A stretch of DNA of 64,000 bases from Phycicoccus sonneratiae (GCF_016887965.1 NZ_JAFDVD010000021.1:62001-126000), one strand, 5' to 3'. Positions 20,003 to 28,703 are shown, counted from the first letter of the stretch. Notes: a model not told the origin generated them from the letters alone. Translations and numbers: made by a program.

Positions 20003-20983
20003 TCAGGCGCCGGCGACGCGACGCTCGTCGAGGTCGTCCTCGCGAGCGCGCAGGCCCTCGACCGGCACCGGGTCGGGGGTGACCGCGGCCGGGGCGACCT
20101 CGGGCCGCTCGGCCTTGGCCTTCATCGTGTAGGTCGGCCGCGGCACGGGCACCGGGTCCCACGTCAGCGGGATGTCGTCCTCGTCGACGAGGTGGACGTA
20201 CTCGATGACCGGCTCGGGCTCGGGCTCGGGCGCCGCGGGAGCGGCCTCGGCGACGACCTCCACCGGCTCGGCGGCCGCCACGGGCTCGACCGCCGCCGGC
20301 ACGGTCTCGGCGGCCGGCTCGGCGGCCACCGGCTCGGCGGCGGGCTCGACGACGGCGCCGGCGGGGGCCGGGCGGGCGGTGGCGCGCGAAGCGGACGGAC
20401 GCGCTGCGACCGGACGCGACGCGGCCGCGGCACGGCGCCGGGCCTGTTCGCGGGCCCGACGACGCCGGGCGGCCGCGGCGGCCCGGTCGGCGCGGACCCC
20501 GGCCCGCACCCAGGCCAGGGCGAGGACGACGGCGCCCAGTGCGACGGCGGGCGCCCACGGGACGAGGACGGAGAAGGCGGCCAGCGCCGCGGTGACGAGG
20601 AGCCCGACGAGCGTCGTGAGGAGGACCAGGCCGCGGGCGCGGCGCGGCGCACCGGCGCGGGCGGCCGGCGCCGGGCGGGCGTCGCGCTCGACAGGCGCGG
20701 ACACCGTTCGCGGAGAGGGGACCTCGGCCGGGACGGCGCGCTTGACGACCACCTGCGGGCGGGCCGAGCGGGCCGGGTGCACCGACCACGACCGCGGCGC
20801 GGGGTCGGAGAGGTCGGTGCGCGGGATGGTGGCCCGGCGCTCGAGGACGCGCATCGCGGCACTGAACTGCTCGACCGAGCGAGCGGTCGCCAGGTGGTCC
20901 CGCCGACGGATCCAGTACTGCACGAAGTAGGCAGCCCAGACCCCGAGGAGGACGAGGAAGATCAGGCTCGACGGGGACTGCAC
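20003..20983 (-). CDS. sepX: divisome membrane protein SepX/GlpR
   Basis: This is a 326-residue protein. One N-terminal transmembrane segment (about 6-24, SSLIFLVLLGVWAAYFVQYW) carries the RRRDHLATARSVEQFSAAMRVL juxtamembrane motif. Two central hydrophobic segments follow (118-140 and 143-160). The rest is a long Ala/Pro/Glu disordered region ending in a conserved-looking PRPTYTMKAKAERP patch. The layout and the genomic place next to rimJ and glp match SepX of Streptomyces and GlpR of Corynebacterium, the membrane partner of the FtsZ-binding MoeA-like protein Glp. GTG 20983 gives the short N-terminus before the first helix. Confidence 0.82.
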   Translation of the reverse strand: MQSPSSLIFLVLLGVWAAYFVQYWIRRRDHLATARSVEQFSAAMRVLERRATIPRTDLSDPAPRSWSVHPARSARPQVVVKRAVPAEVPSPRTVSAPVERDARPAPAARAGAPRRARGLVLLTTLVGLLVTAALAAFSVLVPWAPAVALGAVVLALAWVRAGVRADRAAAAARRRRAREQARRRAAAASRPVAARPSASRATARPAPAGAVVEPAAEPVAAEPAAETVPAAVEPVAAAEPVEVVAEAAPAAPEPEPEPVIEYVHLVDEDDIPLTWDPVPVPRPTYTMKAKAERPEVAPAAVTPDPVPVEGLRAREDDLDERRVAGA

Positions 20984-21002
20984 GGTCCGACGGTAGGCGT
21001 GC

Positions 21003-21731
21003 TCACCCCGCCGGTCCCGCACCCGCGTCGGTGTGTCGCGCAAGTGACTCGTGTGACGACTGTGTCGCAGCCGTCAGCCGGGTCAGGCGCTGGAGCATCG
21101 TCTCCCCCGCGAGGTCCTCGACGGTGAGCGCGAAGGACAGGTGGTCGCGCCACGCGCCGTCGATGTGGAGGTAGTGCGGACGCCGTCCCTCGGACCGGAA
21201 CCCGAGCTTGCGCACCACCGCGAGGCTCGCCGTGTTCTCGGGCCGGATGTTGATCTCCATGCGGTGCAGCCCGACCCGTCCGAAGAGGTGGTCGGCGACG
21301 AGCGCGACCCCGGTGGGCACGACCATCTGCCCGGCGACCGCTCGGCTCACCCAGTACCCGACGTAGCACGAGCGGAACGAGCCGAGGACGACCGTGCCGG
21401 CGTTCACCTGGCCGACGAGCCGGCCCCCCGCCTCGACGACGAGCGGCAGCGCCCGCCCGGCGGCACCGTCGGCGTCGTACTGGCCGACGAGGTCCTCGAA
21501 GGTGCGGGCCGGCGCGTCGGGGTCCGGCGACGTGGCGTCCCAGGGCTCGAGCCACGCGGCGTTGGCCCGGCGCACCGACTGGAAGACGGACCGGTCGGCG
21601 AGGGCGAGCGGGCGCAGCGTGATGGGCGTGCCGACGGGCGTCGTGCCCTGCAGGCGCACCGGCCACACCCACTCGGGGGGCGGCGCCGCCCCGCCCGGCC
21701 CGCGCACGGCCGCGACGAGCCGGCGCCACAT
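21003..21731 (-). CDS. rimJ: RimJ/RimL-type GNAT acetyltransferase
   Basis: This is a 242-residue acetyltransferase of the ribosomal-protein N-acetyltransferase type. It has the ITLRPLALADR N-terminal motif, the YVGYWVSRAVAGQ segment, and the GLHRMEINIRPENTASLAVV and KLGFRSEGRR blocks typical of RimJ/L. The real substrate is unknown. The gene is often linked to glp and sepX in actinobacteria. Its ATG overlaps the mog stop by one base (TGATG), so it is translated from the same mRNA, and sepX follows 19 bases later. Confidence 0.85.
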   Translation of the reverse strand: MWRRLVAAVRGPGGAAPPPEWVWPVRLQGTTPVGTPITLRPLALADRSVFQSVRRANAAWLEPWDATSPDPDAPARTFEDLVGQYDADGAAGRALPLVVEAGGRLVGQVNAGTVVLGSFRSCYVGYWVSRAVAGQMVVPTGVALVADHLFGRVGLHRMEINIRPENTASLAVVRKLGFRSEGRRPHYLHIDGAWRDHLSFALTVEDLAGETMLQRLTRLTAATQSSHESLARHTDAGAGPAG

Positions 21732-22228
21732 CAGTGGTCGCCCCCGGCCACCTGGTCGAGGGCGTGCGGCAGCACCTCGGCGAGCACCGCGAGGGCGTCC
21801 TTGACCCCGCCCGAGGACCCGGGGAGGTTGACGACGAGCGTTCGTCCGGCCAGCCCCGCGAGCCCGCGCGACAGCACGGCGGTCGGGACGCCCTGGGCGA
21901 CGCCGCGGGCCCGGACGGCCTCGGCCAGCCCGGGGACCTCGCGGTCGAGCAGCGCTCGGGTGGCCTCCGGGGTGCCGTCGGTGGGGGTCAGCCCGGTGCC
22001 CCCGGTGGTGAGCAGCAGGTCGGGGCCGGAGGCGAGCGCCTCGGCCAGCGCCGCCGCGACGGCCGGACCGTCGGGGACGACGACCGGGTCGTCGACGGAG
22101 GCTCCCCAGCCGCGCAGCGCCTCGACGATCAGTGCCCCGCCCCGGTCCGGGTAGACGCCCGCCGCGGCCCGCGTCGAGCAGGTGACGACCGCGACCCGGC
22201 GGCCGGCGAGGTCGGGCCCGCCGCTCAC
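21731..22228 (-). CDS. mog: molybdopterin adenylyltransferase MogA/MoaB type
   Basis: This 165-residue enzyme adenylates molybdopterin before metal insertion. The fold is recognisable from RVAVVTCSTRAAAG, the TTGGTGLTPTDGTPEAT motif (residues about 73-90) and NLPGSSGGVKDAL. It lies between moaC and rimJ, with a four-base overlap with moaC and a one-base overlap with rimJ. Its presence next to a MoeA-like gene indicates that the locus can serve molybdenum cofactor synthesis as well as division. Confidence 0.9.
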   Translation of the reverse strand: MSGGPDLAGRRVAVVTCSTRAAAGVYPDRGGALIVEALRGWGASVDDPVVVPDGPAVAAALAEALASGPDLLLTTGGTGLTPTDGTPEATRALLDREVPGLAEAVRARGVAQGVPTAVLSRGLAGLAGRTLVVNLPGSSGGVKDALAVLAEVLPHALDQVAGGDH

Positions 22229-22719
22229 GCCTCCTCCACCCAGTCGCCGGAGCGGCCGCCGGACTTCGCGGTGACCCGGACGTCGGTGATGCGCGCGTGC
22301 TTGTCGACGGCCTTGACCATGTCGACGAGGGCCAGCGCGCCGACCGAGACGGCGGTCAGCGCCTCCATCTCGATGCCGGTGCGGTCGGCGGTGCGCACCT
22401 CGGCCCGCAGGTCGACGCCGTCGTCGGCGACCTCGAGGTCGACCTCGACGGCGTGCACGGCGACGGGGTGCGCCAGCGGCACGAGCTCGGGGGTGCGCTT
22501 GACCGCCTGGATGCCGGCGATGCGCGCGACGGCCAGCGCGTCGCCCTTGGGCACGGTCCCGTCCCGCAGGGCGGCGACGGCGGCCGCCGAGAGGAGCACG
22601 CGCCCCCGGGCCTCGGCCCGTCGCGCCGTGACGGCCTTGGCCGAGACGTCGACCATGTGGGCCGTGCCGTCGGCGCGGACGTGGGTCAGCCCGCTCACCG
22701 GGCGCTGGGGGTCAGCCAC
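22225..22719 (-). CDS. moaC: cyclic pyranopterin monophosphate synthase
   Basis: MoaC converts the MoaA product to cyclic pyranopterin monophosphate, the first stable intermediate of molybdenum cofactor. The 164-residue protein has the MVDVSAKAVTARRAEARG start, the LVPLAHPVAVHAVEVDLEV active-site strip, the GIEMEALTAVSVGALALVDMVKAVDK motif and a terminal KSGGRSGDW. All are close to the family consensus. GTG 22719 overlaps the glp stop by eight bases. Confidence 0.95.
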   Translation of the reverse strand: MADPQRPVSGLTHVRADGTAHMVDVSAKAVTARRAEARGRVLLSAAAVAALRDGTVPKGDALAVARIAGIQAVKRTPELVPLAHPVAVHAVEVDLEVADDGVDLRAEVRTADRTGIEMEALTAVSVGALALVDMVKAVDKHARITDVRVTAKSGGRSGDWVEEA

Positions 22720-23932
22720 AGCCCCGATGATGCCCCAGGAGCGGCAGGCAGACCACGGTGTCCCCGGCCTCGACCCGCGCGACGTCCTCGGGGACCATCG
22801 CCAGCGCGGTGGCCCCGGCGAGCGCGCCGAGGACGTGCGAGCGCTGGCCGCCGGAGGGACGCACCCGGCCGTCCTCCTCGACGACGCGCGTCATCTCCGC
22901 CCGGCCCGGCGCGGTGGGCCACGCCTCGGCGGCGACCGCCTCGAAGCGGCCGTCGGCGTCGGGGTCGAGGCCGGCCATCCGGCGCAGGGCCGGCAGGACG
23001 AAGACGTGGAAGGAGACGAACGAGCTGACCGGGTTGCCGGGGAGCGTGACGACGGGCAGGCCGGAGGCACCGACCGCGCCGCAGCCCTGCGGCATCCCGG
23101 GCCGCATCGCGACCTTGACGAACTCGACCCCGCCGTCGGCGGTGAGGACCTCCTTGACGGTGTCGTAGACGCCCATCGACACACCCCCGCTCGTGATGAC
23201 GAGGTCGGGGTCGCCGTCGGGCGCGGCGAGGAAGGCCCGCACGGTGTCGGCGTCGTCGCGCAGGTGCACCCCGGCCGCCACCTCGGCGCCGGCGGCCTCG
23301 ACGAGCGCGCGGAGCATCAGGTGGTTGCTGTCGACGATCTGCCCGTGCTCGAGGGTCGACCCGACCGGGACGAGCTCGTCACCGGTGGAGACGACAGTGA
23401 CCCGCGGGCGGCGGCGCACCGCGACCTCGGCGACGTTGGCCGCCGACACCAGCCCGACGTGCCCGGGTCCGAGGCGTGTCCCGGCCCGGACGACGACCGA
23501 CCCCGCGTGCACGTCGTCGCCGCGGTGCCGGAGGTGCGCGCCCTCGACCGGCGCGACCCGCACCGCCACCTGCGCGGCCCCACCGTCGGTGTGCTCGACG
23601 GGGACGACCGCGTCGCAGCCGTCGGGCAGGGGCGCCCCGGTCATGATCCGCAGCGTGCGCCCCGGCGCGAGGACGTGCCGGGCGGTGTCGCCGGCCGCGA
23701 CGTCGCCGTCCACCGGCAGGACGACGGGCGCGCCGGCGGCGGCCCCGACGAGGTCGGCGGCGCGCACGGCGTAGCCGTCCATCGCGGAGTTGTCGAAGCC
23801 GGGCAGGTCGACGGCGGCCGTGACGTCCTCGGCGAGGACGCGGCCGAGGGCGGACCCGATGGCGACGCGCTCGGCCGGCAGGGCGTCGACGAGGGCCAGG
23901 ACGGCGGCCCGGTGCTCGGCGACCGTGCGCAT
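22712..23932 (-). CDS. glp: Glp / MoeA-like protein (molybdotransferase or divisome gephyrin)
   Basis: This 406-residue protein has the MoeA/gephyrin fold. It shows LPGFDNSAMDGYAVRAADL, the IMTGAPLPDGCDAVVPVEHT motif, STGDELVPVG, and the MPT-binding ITSGGVSMGVYD and TLPGNPVSSFVSF blocks. In Corynebacterium the homologue at this locus, next to its membrane partner, binds FtsZ and organises division. MoeA itself inserts molybdate into the cofactor. Here the operon has both sepX and moaC/mog, so either or both roles are possible. ATG 23932 overlaps the upstream stop by one base (TGATG). Confidence 0.88.
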   Translation of the reverse strand: MRTVAEHRAAVLALVDALPAERVAIGSALGRVLAEDVTAAVDLPGFDNSAMDGYAVRAADLVGAAAGAPVVLPVDGDVAAGDTARHVLAPGRTLRIMTGAPLPDGCDAVVPVEHTDGGAAQVAVRVAPVEGAHLRHRGDDVHAGSVVVRAGTRLGPGHVGLVSAANVAEVAVRRRPRVTVVSTGDELVPVGSTLEHGQIVDSNHLMLRALVEAAGAEVAAGVHLRDDADTVRAFLAAPDGDPDLVITSGGVSMGVYDTVKEVLTADGGVEFVKVAMRPGMPQGCGAVGASGLPVVTLPGNPVSSFVSFHVFVLPALRRMAGLDPDADGRFEAVAAEAWPTAPGRAEMTRVVEEDGRVRPSGGQRSHVLGALAGATALAMVPEDVARVEAGDTVVCLPLLGHHRGCG

Positions 23933-25314
23933 CAGGACTGCCCCTCGAGCCGGGTGCCGTCGGCCAGGGTGCGCGCCTCGCCGGTGAGGTGAACGTCGCC
24001 GACGCACACGACGTCGGCGCCGAAGGTGACGTCGGCCTCGACCCGCAGGCTCGTGCACTCGCGCAGCGACGGTGCTCCGTGCGGGAAGCGGTCCTCGAAC
24101 CCGTCGAGCAGCCGGTACTCCGGGCCGAGGTCGACGAAGGGCTCGGGCCGGTCGGTGGTGGCCTCGACCCGGCCGTCGTCGGTGACCCGGTAGAGGTCGC
24201 TGCGGATGAGGAGCAGCTCGTTGGTGGTCTTGACCGGCCGGAACCGGCTGCGCGGCACCGCGATCGCGCGGGCGCCGTCGAACAGCTCGACGGCGGCTCC
24301 CATCGCCGACTCGACCTGGACGACCGGCGTGGAGTCGGGGTCGGTGGGGTCGACGGTCTTGCGGTTGACGATGATCGGCAGGCCGAGCACGCCGTCGCGG
24401 TCGTCGAGCCGTGCCGCGAGGACGTCGAGATCGACCCAGAGGTTGTTCGTGTGGAACCACCGGTGCCGGTCGAGGTCCTGGAAGTACCCCTCCTCGCCTG
24501 GGACGACCATCGCCGAGTCGCGCAGCACGAGCCGGCCGTCGGCGCGGCGCACGACGAGCTGGCCGCCCTTGCGGTCGTTGACGGTGCGCGCGCTGACCTC
24601 GGCGACGTACGGGATCCCCTCGGCCGCCATCCACGCCGGGACGGCCCCGTCGCAGGTGGCGCCGAGGTTGTCGGCGTTGGAGAGAAAGAGGTACCGGTAC
24701 CCGCGGGACCGCAGCTCGTCGAGCAGGCCGGTGGTGCGCAGCGCGACGTAGACGTCACCGTGGCCGGGAGGGCACCACTCGAGCTCGGGGTCGGCCGGGT
24801 GGTCGACGGGGAAGAGGTCGTCGGCGCGGAGCTTCGGCTCCTTGCTCTGCAGGAAGTCGAGCGGCAGGCCGTCGAGCTCGATGCCGGGGTGGCGCGCGAG
24901 GACGGCCAGCGAGGCGTCGCGGGTGCGGAACGAGTCCATGAGGAGCAGCGGCACCGCGACGTCGTGCTCGGCGCGCAACGCGAGGACCTGCTCGGCGATG
25001 ACGTCGAGGAAGGTGCGCCCCTCGCGCACCTCGAGGGCCGACTTCGGGCCCTGCACACCCATGCTCGTGCCCAGCCCGCCGTTGAGCTTGACGACGACCG
25101 TGCGGCCCAGGGCCGCGCGGACCTCGTCCTCCGGCGGGCGGACGTCGTCGAGCGACGGCGGGTCGGTGAGCGGGTCGACGGTGTCCTCGGGGATGGTCCC
25201 GGTGACGTCGGCCGCGAGCTGGTCGTGGAACGCGGCGAAGACCCGGACGGCCAGTTCGTCGACGCCGGCCCTCCGCATCCGGTCCGTGGCCGCGCGCAGG
25301 GCGTCGCTCGTCAT
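23932..25314 (-). CDS. UTP-glucose-1-phosphate uridylyltransferase, eukaryotic-type family
   Basis: This 460-residue enzyme makes UDP-glucose. It belongs to the eukaryotic UGP/UAP family, not to bacterial GalU. The nucleotide loop VVKLNGGLGTSMGVQGPKS (residues about 74-92) is nearly the human/yeast form. Further family blocks are LLLMDSFRT, the LSNADNLGATCD catalytic Asp region, EVSARTVNDRKGGQL, and WFHTNNLWVDL. It occupies the galU position seen in mycobacteria. ATG 25314 has TAGGGT 6 nt upstream, and the gene heads the operon through glp, moaC, mog, rimJ and sepX. Confidence 0.9.
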   Translation of the reverse strand: MTSDALRAATDRMRRAGVDELAVRVFAAFHDQLAADVTGTIPEDTVDPLTDPPSLDDVRPPEDEVRAALGRTVVVKLNGGLGTSMGVQGPKSALEVREGRTFLDVIAEQVLALRAEHDVAVPLLLMDSFRTRDASLAVLARHPGIELDGLPLDFLQSKEPKLRADDLFPVDHPADPELEWCPPGHGDVYVALRTTGLLDELRSRGYRYLFLSNADNLGATCDGAVPAWMAAEGIPYVAEVSARTVNDRKGGQLVVRRADGRLVLRDSAMVVPGEEGYFQDLDRHRWFHTNNLWVDLDVLAARLDDRDGVLGLPIIVNRKTVDPTDPDSTPVVQVESAMGAAVELFDGARAIAVPRSRFRPVKTTNELLLIRSDLYRVTDDGRVEATTDRPEPFVDLGPEYRLLDGFEDRFPHGAPSLRECTSLRVEADVTFGADVVCVGDVHLTGEARTLADGTRLEGQS

Positions 25315-25320
25315 GGCGCC

Positions 25321-25330
25321 ACCCTACGAT
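25321..25330. promoter_or_regulatory. overlapping divergent -10 elements
   Basis: TAGGGT on the minus strand (complement 25321-25326) ends 6 nt before the UGPase ATG. TACGAT on the plus strand (25325-25330) ends 7 nt before the cyclo-ligase GTG 25338. The two share the bases TA at 25325-25326, so both promoters cannot easily be occupied at once. Confidence 0.5.
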
Positions 25331-25337
25331 GCAGGTC

Positions 25338-25898
25338 GTGGCCCCCACCCCGAAGACGCAGCGCCGGCGCGAGCTGCGGGCCCGGCGCCGGGAGATCGCG
25401 GCCGGTCGCGACGCCGCCGCGGACGACGCCGCGCTCGCCGCGGGGGCGCTCGCCCTCCTCCGCCGGTCGGGCCTCGGGCCGGGCTCGGTCGTCCTGTCCT
25501 ACGAGTCGGTGCCCGGCGAGCCCCCGACCCCGGCGACCAACGCCGCGCTCGTCGCCGCCGGCGTGCGGGTGCTCGTCCCCGACACCCTCGCCGACCTCGA
25601 CCTCGACTGGCACGACCTCTCCGACCCCGCGGCCGGACGGCTGGGCCTCGACGCCGTGGGCCTCGCCGACCTCGTCCTCTCCCCCGGGCTCGCGGTCGAC
25701 CCCGGCGGCACCCGGCTCGGGCAGGGCGGCGGGTGCTACGACAAGGCGCTGCCGCGGCGCCGCCCGGGTGTCCCGGTCGTCACGCTGTTGCACCCCGGCG
25801 AGCTCGTCGGGGTCGACGACGAGCCGCTGCCGCGCGAGCCCTTCGACCAGCCGGTCGACGCCGTGCTGACGGCCGACGGGTACACCGCCCTGCGCTGA
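25338..25898 (+). CDS. 5-formyltetrahydrofolate cyclo-ligase
   Basis: This 186-residue enzyme uses ATP to convert 5-formyl-THF to 5,10-methenyl-THF. Family marks are KTQRRRELRARRREI at the N-terminus, the VLSYESVPGEPPT region, and the LSPGLAVDPGGTRLGQGGGCYDKAL signature, where the GxGxGYYD motif reads GQGGGCYD. GTG 25338 is preferred to ATG 25329, because the ATG lies inside the TACGAT -10 hexamer. The gene is divergent from the UGPase, as Rv0992c is from galU in M. tuberculosis. Confidence 0.93.
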   Translation: MAPTPKTQRRRELRARRREIAAGRDAAADDAALAAGALALLRRSGLGPGSVVLSYESVPGEPPTPATNAALVAAGVRVLVPDTLADLDLDWHDLSDPAAGRLGLDAVGLADLVLSPGLAVDPGGTRLGQGGGCYDKALPRRRPGVPVVTLLHPGELVGVDDEPLPREPFDQPVDAVLTADGYTALR

Positions 25899-25916
25899 GC
25901 GCCGGCCGCGGAGGCC

Positions 25917-25987
25917 GTCCATCAATCGACACATTCGTCGAAAGATGGACACCGTCCACCAATCGACACATTCGCCGAAAGATGGAC
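25917..25987. repeat. two tandem 34-base hairpin repeats
   Basis: Two near-identical 34-base units (25917-25950 and 25954-25987) differ at two positions and are separated by ACC. Each starts with GTCCA[T/C]C and ends with AGATGGAC. Each also has an inner inverted repeat around CGACACATTCG, so each can fold into a hairpin. They lie between convergent genes and could act as a double terminator. A GGGTC-rich tract follows to about 26022. Confidence 0.75.
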
Positions 25988-26030
25988 GGGACGGGTCGGA
26001 TCGGGTCGGGTCGGGTCCGGTCGCGAGGCG

Positions 26031-28691
26031 TCAGCCGGTGCCGGACACCGGGTCCGGGCGCAGGGTCATCACGTCGGGGTCGGTGTCGTCGACCGCCGCC
26101 GCCGAGAACGGCCACGGTCGCTGCCGGCCGGCGACCCAGTCGGAGATCTGGTCGGCGTAGTGGTCGTCGGTGGCGTGGCCGCTGACGCCGGTCTGGTTGA
26201 CCCAGGTCGAGCCGTCGAGGTCCGAGAGGTCGACGACCATCCGCATCGACGGACCCCAGTCGACCTCGTACCCCTGGCTGGCGTCCCACCCGTTGGCGTT
26301 GACGATGGCCGAGCCGCCCGGCATGTCGTACGGGCCCTCGTTGAAGAGCCACCGCACCGGGCCCGGCACGCTGTCGCCGCCGAGGACCTTGTGCTCCAGC
26401 GTGATGCGGTGCAGCTTGCCCCAGTCCCACTCCTGCGGGTCCTTGCCGAGCTCCTTGGTGAGCTCGAGGCGGGCCTGGACGAGCGCCTGCCGGAGGATCT
26501 CGTCGCGGCCCTCGGTGACGTTGGGCGTCAGCTTGTCGTCCCACCACTCGCTCTGCGGGTCCTTGAGGAGGGCCTGCACCGCCGCGCGCCAGCGGTCGCC
26601 GCCGTCGGCCTTCATGTCGGCGGGCAGCTCGTCGTCGAAGAGCAGCTCGCAGAGGTTGCGCCACACCGCGTTGTAGTAGGCGGCGGCCGCCGAGGCGTCG
26701 GAGTCGGAGGCCGGCGTGGAGAAGTTCCAGCCGCGCAGGAGGTCGCGGGCGTCCTCGGTGAAGTCGAGGAGGTCCTGCTGGTCGGCCTCGCCCGTCGGCC
26801 CCTCGAGCGGCACCGCGAGCAGCGCCGGCACGAGGACCTTGGCGAAGAGGTCGGTGTCGTCCATCTGCACCGAGGCCATGTCGGCCGGCGTGGCCTTCTC
26901 GAGCGACGCGAGCCGCTCGGCGATGCGGGTCGAGCGCCAGCCGTGGTCCCACTCGGAGGTGAGGAACGGCGTGCGGCTCGAGGTGACCTCCTGGTTCGCG
27001 GCGACGATGACGCCGTCCGGCGGGTCGAACGCCCACGGCAGGTCCTCGAAGGGCACCCAGCCGGTCCAGTCGTAGGAGGAGTCCCAGCCCGGCGCCGGCC
27101 AGTACCCCGGCACGCTCTTGGCGATCGCCGCCCGGCGCACCGGGATCTGCCCCGGCGCCTGGTACCCGATGTGCCCCGCGCGGTCGGCGTAGAGCAGGTT
27201 CTGGGCGGGCACGGCGAACGAGCGCGCGGCCTCGCGGAACTGCTCGAAGGTGCGGGCCTTGTTGAGCCCGATGATGGCGTCGGCGGTGCGGCTCGGCGTG
27301 AGCCCGGTCCAGGCGAGGGAGACCGCGTAGTCCTGGTTCTCGTCGCCCTCCTGCTGGGTGGGGGCCCGCGCCCCGGCCTCGCGCGCCGAGGACAGGACGT
27401 CGGACATGATCGGCCCGTGGGTCGTGGCCCGGACGGTGATGCGCTGGTCGGCACCGCCGGCGACCTTGATGGTCTCCTCGCGGGTCGTCACCTGCTCCCA
27501 CTCGCCGTCGCGCAGGTAGGTCTGGCCGACGATCCGCTCGAGGTAGAAGTCGGAGACGTCCGGGCCGAGGTTCGTGAAGCCCCACGCGATGTCGGCGTTG
27601 TGGCCGATGATCACGCCCGGCACCCCGGCGAACGAGAAGCCGGAGACGTCGAGCGGGCACTCGGCGCTCACCGTGCGGCAGTGCAGGCTGTTCTGGATCC
27701 AGATGCCCGGCTGGCCGACCCCGAGGTGCGGGTCGTTGGCGAGCAGCGGCCGGCCCGAGGCGGTGTGCTGGCCCGAGAGCACCCACGAGTTCGAGCCCAC
27801 CCCGTCGCCGTGGCCGACGAGCTGCGGCACGGCCGCGAGGGCGCGGTCGACGGCCGCGTAGGCCGCCTGTGCTCCCGGTGTCGTCGTCTCGGCGACGACG
27901 TCCTCGTCGGCGGCGGTCAGCGCCGGCGGCACCGCCGACGGGTTCGTCGTGACGCCCGCACCGGGGGCGGTGCGCCCCGGGGCCCACTCGGCGTCGGAGA
28001 GGATCGGCGGGTGCGCCGCGGAGTCGTACGCGGGGTAGGCGGCGTTGATCTGCGCACGGGACATCCGCCCCGAGAGCCGGGCCCGGGCCAGCTCGTCGGT
28101 GTAGTCCCCGCGCAGGTCCCAGGCCATCGCCTTGAGCCACGCGAGGCTGTCGACGGGGGTCCAGTCCTCGATGTCGCCGAGCGGCAGCTGGAGCCCGAGG
28201 ACGGTGTACTCGGCCGACACCTGGCCGGGCGAGCGCCCGCGCAGGTAGCGGTTGACGCCGTCGGCGTAGGCCTGGAGCAGCTGGCGGGTCTCGGGCTCGA
28301 GGGTCGGCAGCTCCTCCTCGGCGACCCGCCGCCAGCCCATCGTCCGGACGACCTTGTCGGTCTCGACGCCCGCGGACCCCACGAGCTCGGAGAGCCGGCC
28401 GGCGGTGATGTGCCGGCGCAGGTCCATCTCGAAGAACCGTTCCTGGGCGTGCACGTAGCCCTGCGCGCGGGCGAGGTCGGTGACCGAGTCGCCGTAGATG
28501 TGCGGGATGCCGCTGCCGTCGCGCTTGACGGTGACCGCGGCCGACAACCCGGGCAGGGTCGCCTCTCCGGAATGGGTCGGGAGGGAGTCACGGACGGCGC
28601 GGACGACGACCACTCCCCCGACGAGCGCCGCGACGACGACGAACGCGATCAGTCCCAGCAGGACCCGGCGGGCGACGACGAGGCGACTCAC
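26031..28691 (-). CDS. penicillin acylase family (Ntn) hydrolase
   Basis: This 886-residue exported hydrolase cleaves amide bonds of N-acyl compounds. Residues about 9-32 form a signal anchor (VLLGLIAFVVVAALVGGVVVV). The alpha chain has VKRDGSGIPHIYGDSVTDLARAQGYVHA. Autoprocessing should free the N-terminal nucleophile Ser300 (VGS-NSWVLSG), starting the beta chain. The later TWVNQTGVSGHATDDHYADQ block is typical. The substrate may be beta-lactams or acyl-homoserine lactones, and this cannot be decided. GTG 28691 has TAGTCT 6 nt upstream on its strand. Confidence 0.9.
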   Translation of the reverse strand: MSRLVVARRVLLGLIAFVVVAALVGGVVVVRAVRDSLPTHSGEATLPGLSAAVTVKRDGSGIPHIYGDSVTDLARAQGYVHAQERFFEMDLRRHITAGRLSELVGSAGVETDKVVRTMGWRRVAEEELPTLEPETRQLLQAYADGVNRYLRGRSPGQVSAEYTVLGLQLPLGDIEDWTPVDSLAWLKAMAWDLRGDYTDELARARLSGRMSRAQINAAYPAYDSAAHPPILSDAEWAPGRTAPGAGVTTNPSAVPPALTAADEDVVAETTTPGAQAAYAAVDRALAAVPQLVGHGDGVGSNSWVLSGQHTASGRPLLANDPHLGVGQPGIWIQNSLHCRTVSAECPLDVSGFSFAGVPGVIIGHNADIAWGFTNLGPDVSDFYLERIVGQTYLRDGEWEQVTTREETIKVAGGADQRITVRATTHGPIMSDVLSSAREAGARAPTQQEGDENQDYAVSLAWTGLTPSRTADAIIGLNKARTFEQFREAARSFAVPAQNLLYADRAGHIGYQAPGQIPVRRAAIAKSVPGYWPAPGWDSSYDWTGWVPFEDLPWAFDPPDGVIVAANQEVTSSRTPFLTSEWDHGWRSTRIAERLASLEKATPADMASVQMDDTDLFAKVLVPALLAVPLEGPTGEADQQDLLDFTEDARDLLRGWNFSTPASDSDASAAAAYYNAVWRNLCELLFDDELPADMKADGGDRWRAAVQALLKDPQSEWWDDKLTPNVTEGRDEILRQALVQARLELTKELGKDPQEWDWGKLHRITLEHKVLGGDSVPGPVRWLFNEGPYDMPGGSAIVNANGWDASQGYEVDWGPSMRMVVDLSDLDGSTWVNQTGVSGHATDDHYADQISDWVAGRQRPWPFSAAAVDDTDPDVMTLRPDPVSGTG

Positions 28692-28697
28692 CCTGCG

Positions 28698-28703
28698 AGA
28701 CTA
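28698..28703 (-). promoter_or_regulatory. -10 element of the penicillin acylase gene
   Basis: TAGTCT on the minus strand ends 6 nt before GTG 28691, in the same leaderless spacing as several other genes of the window. Confidence 0.4.

Noticed and set aside
25988-26022. A GGGTC-repeat tract as a CRISPR or iteron array
   Set aside because: The units are short, irregular and unspaced. There is no cas gene or replication gene near.
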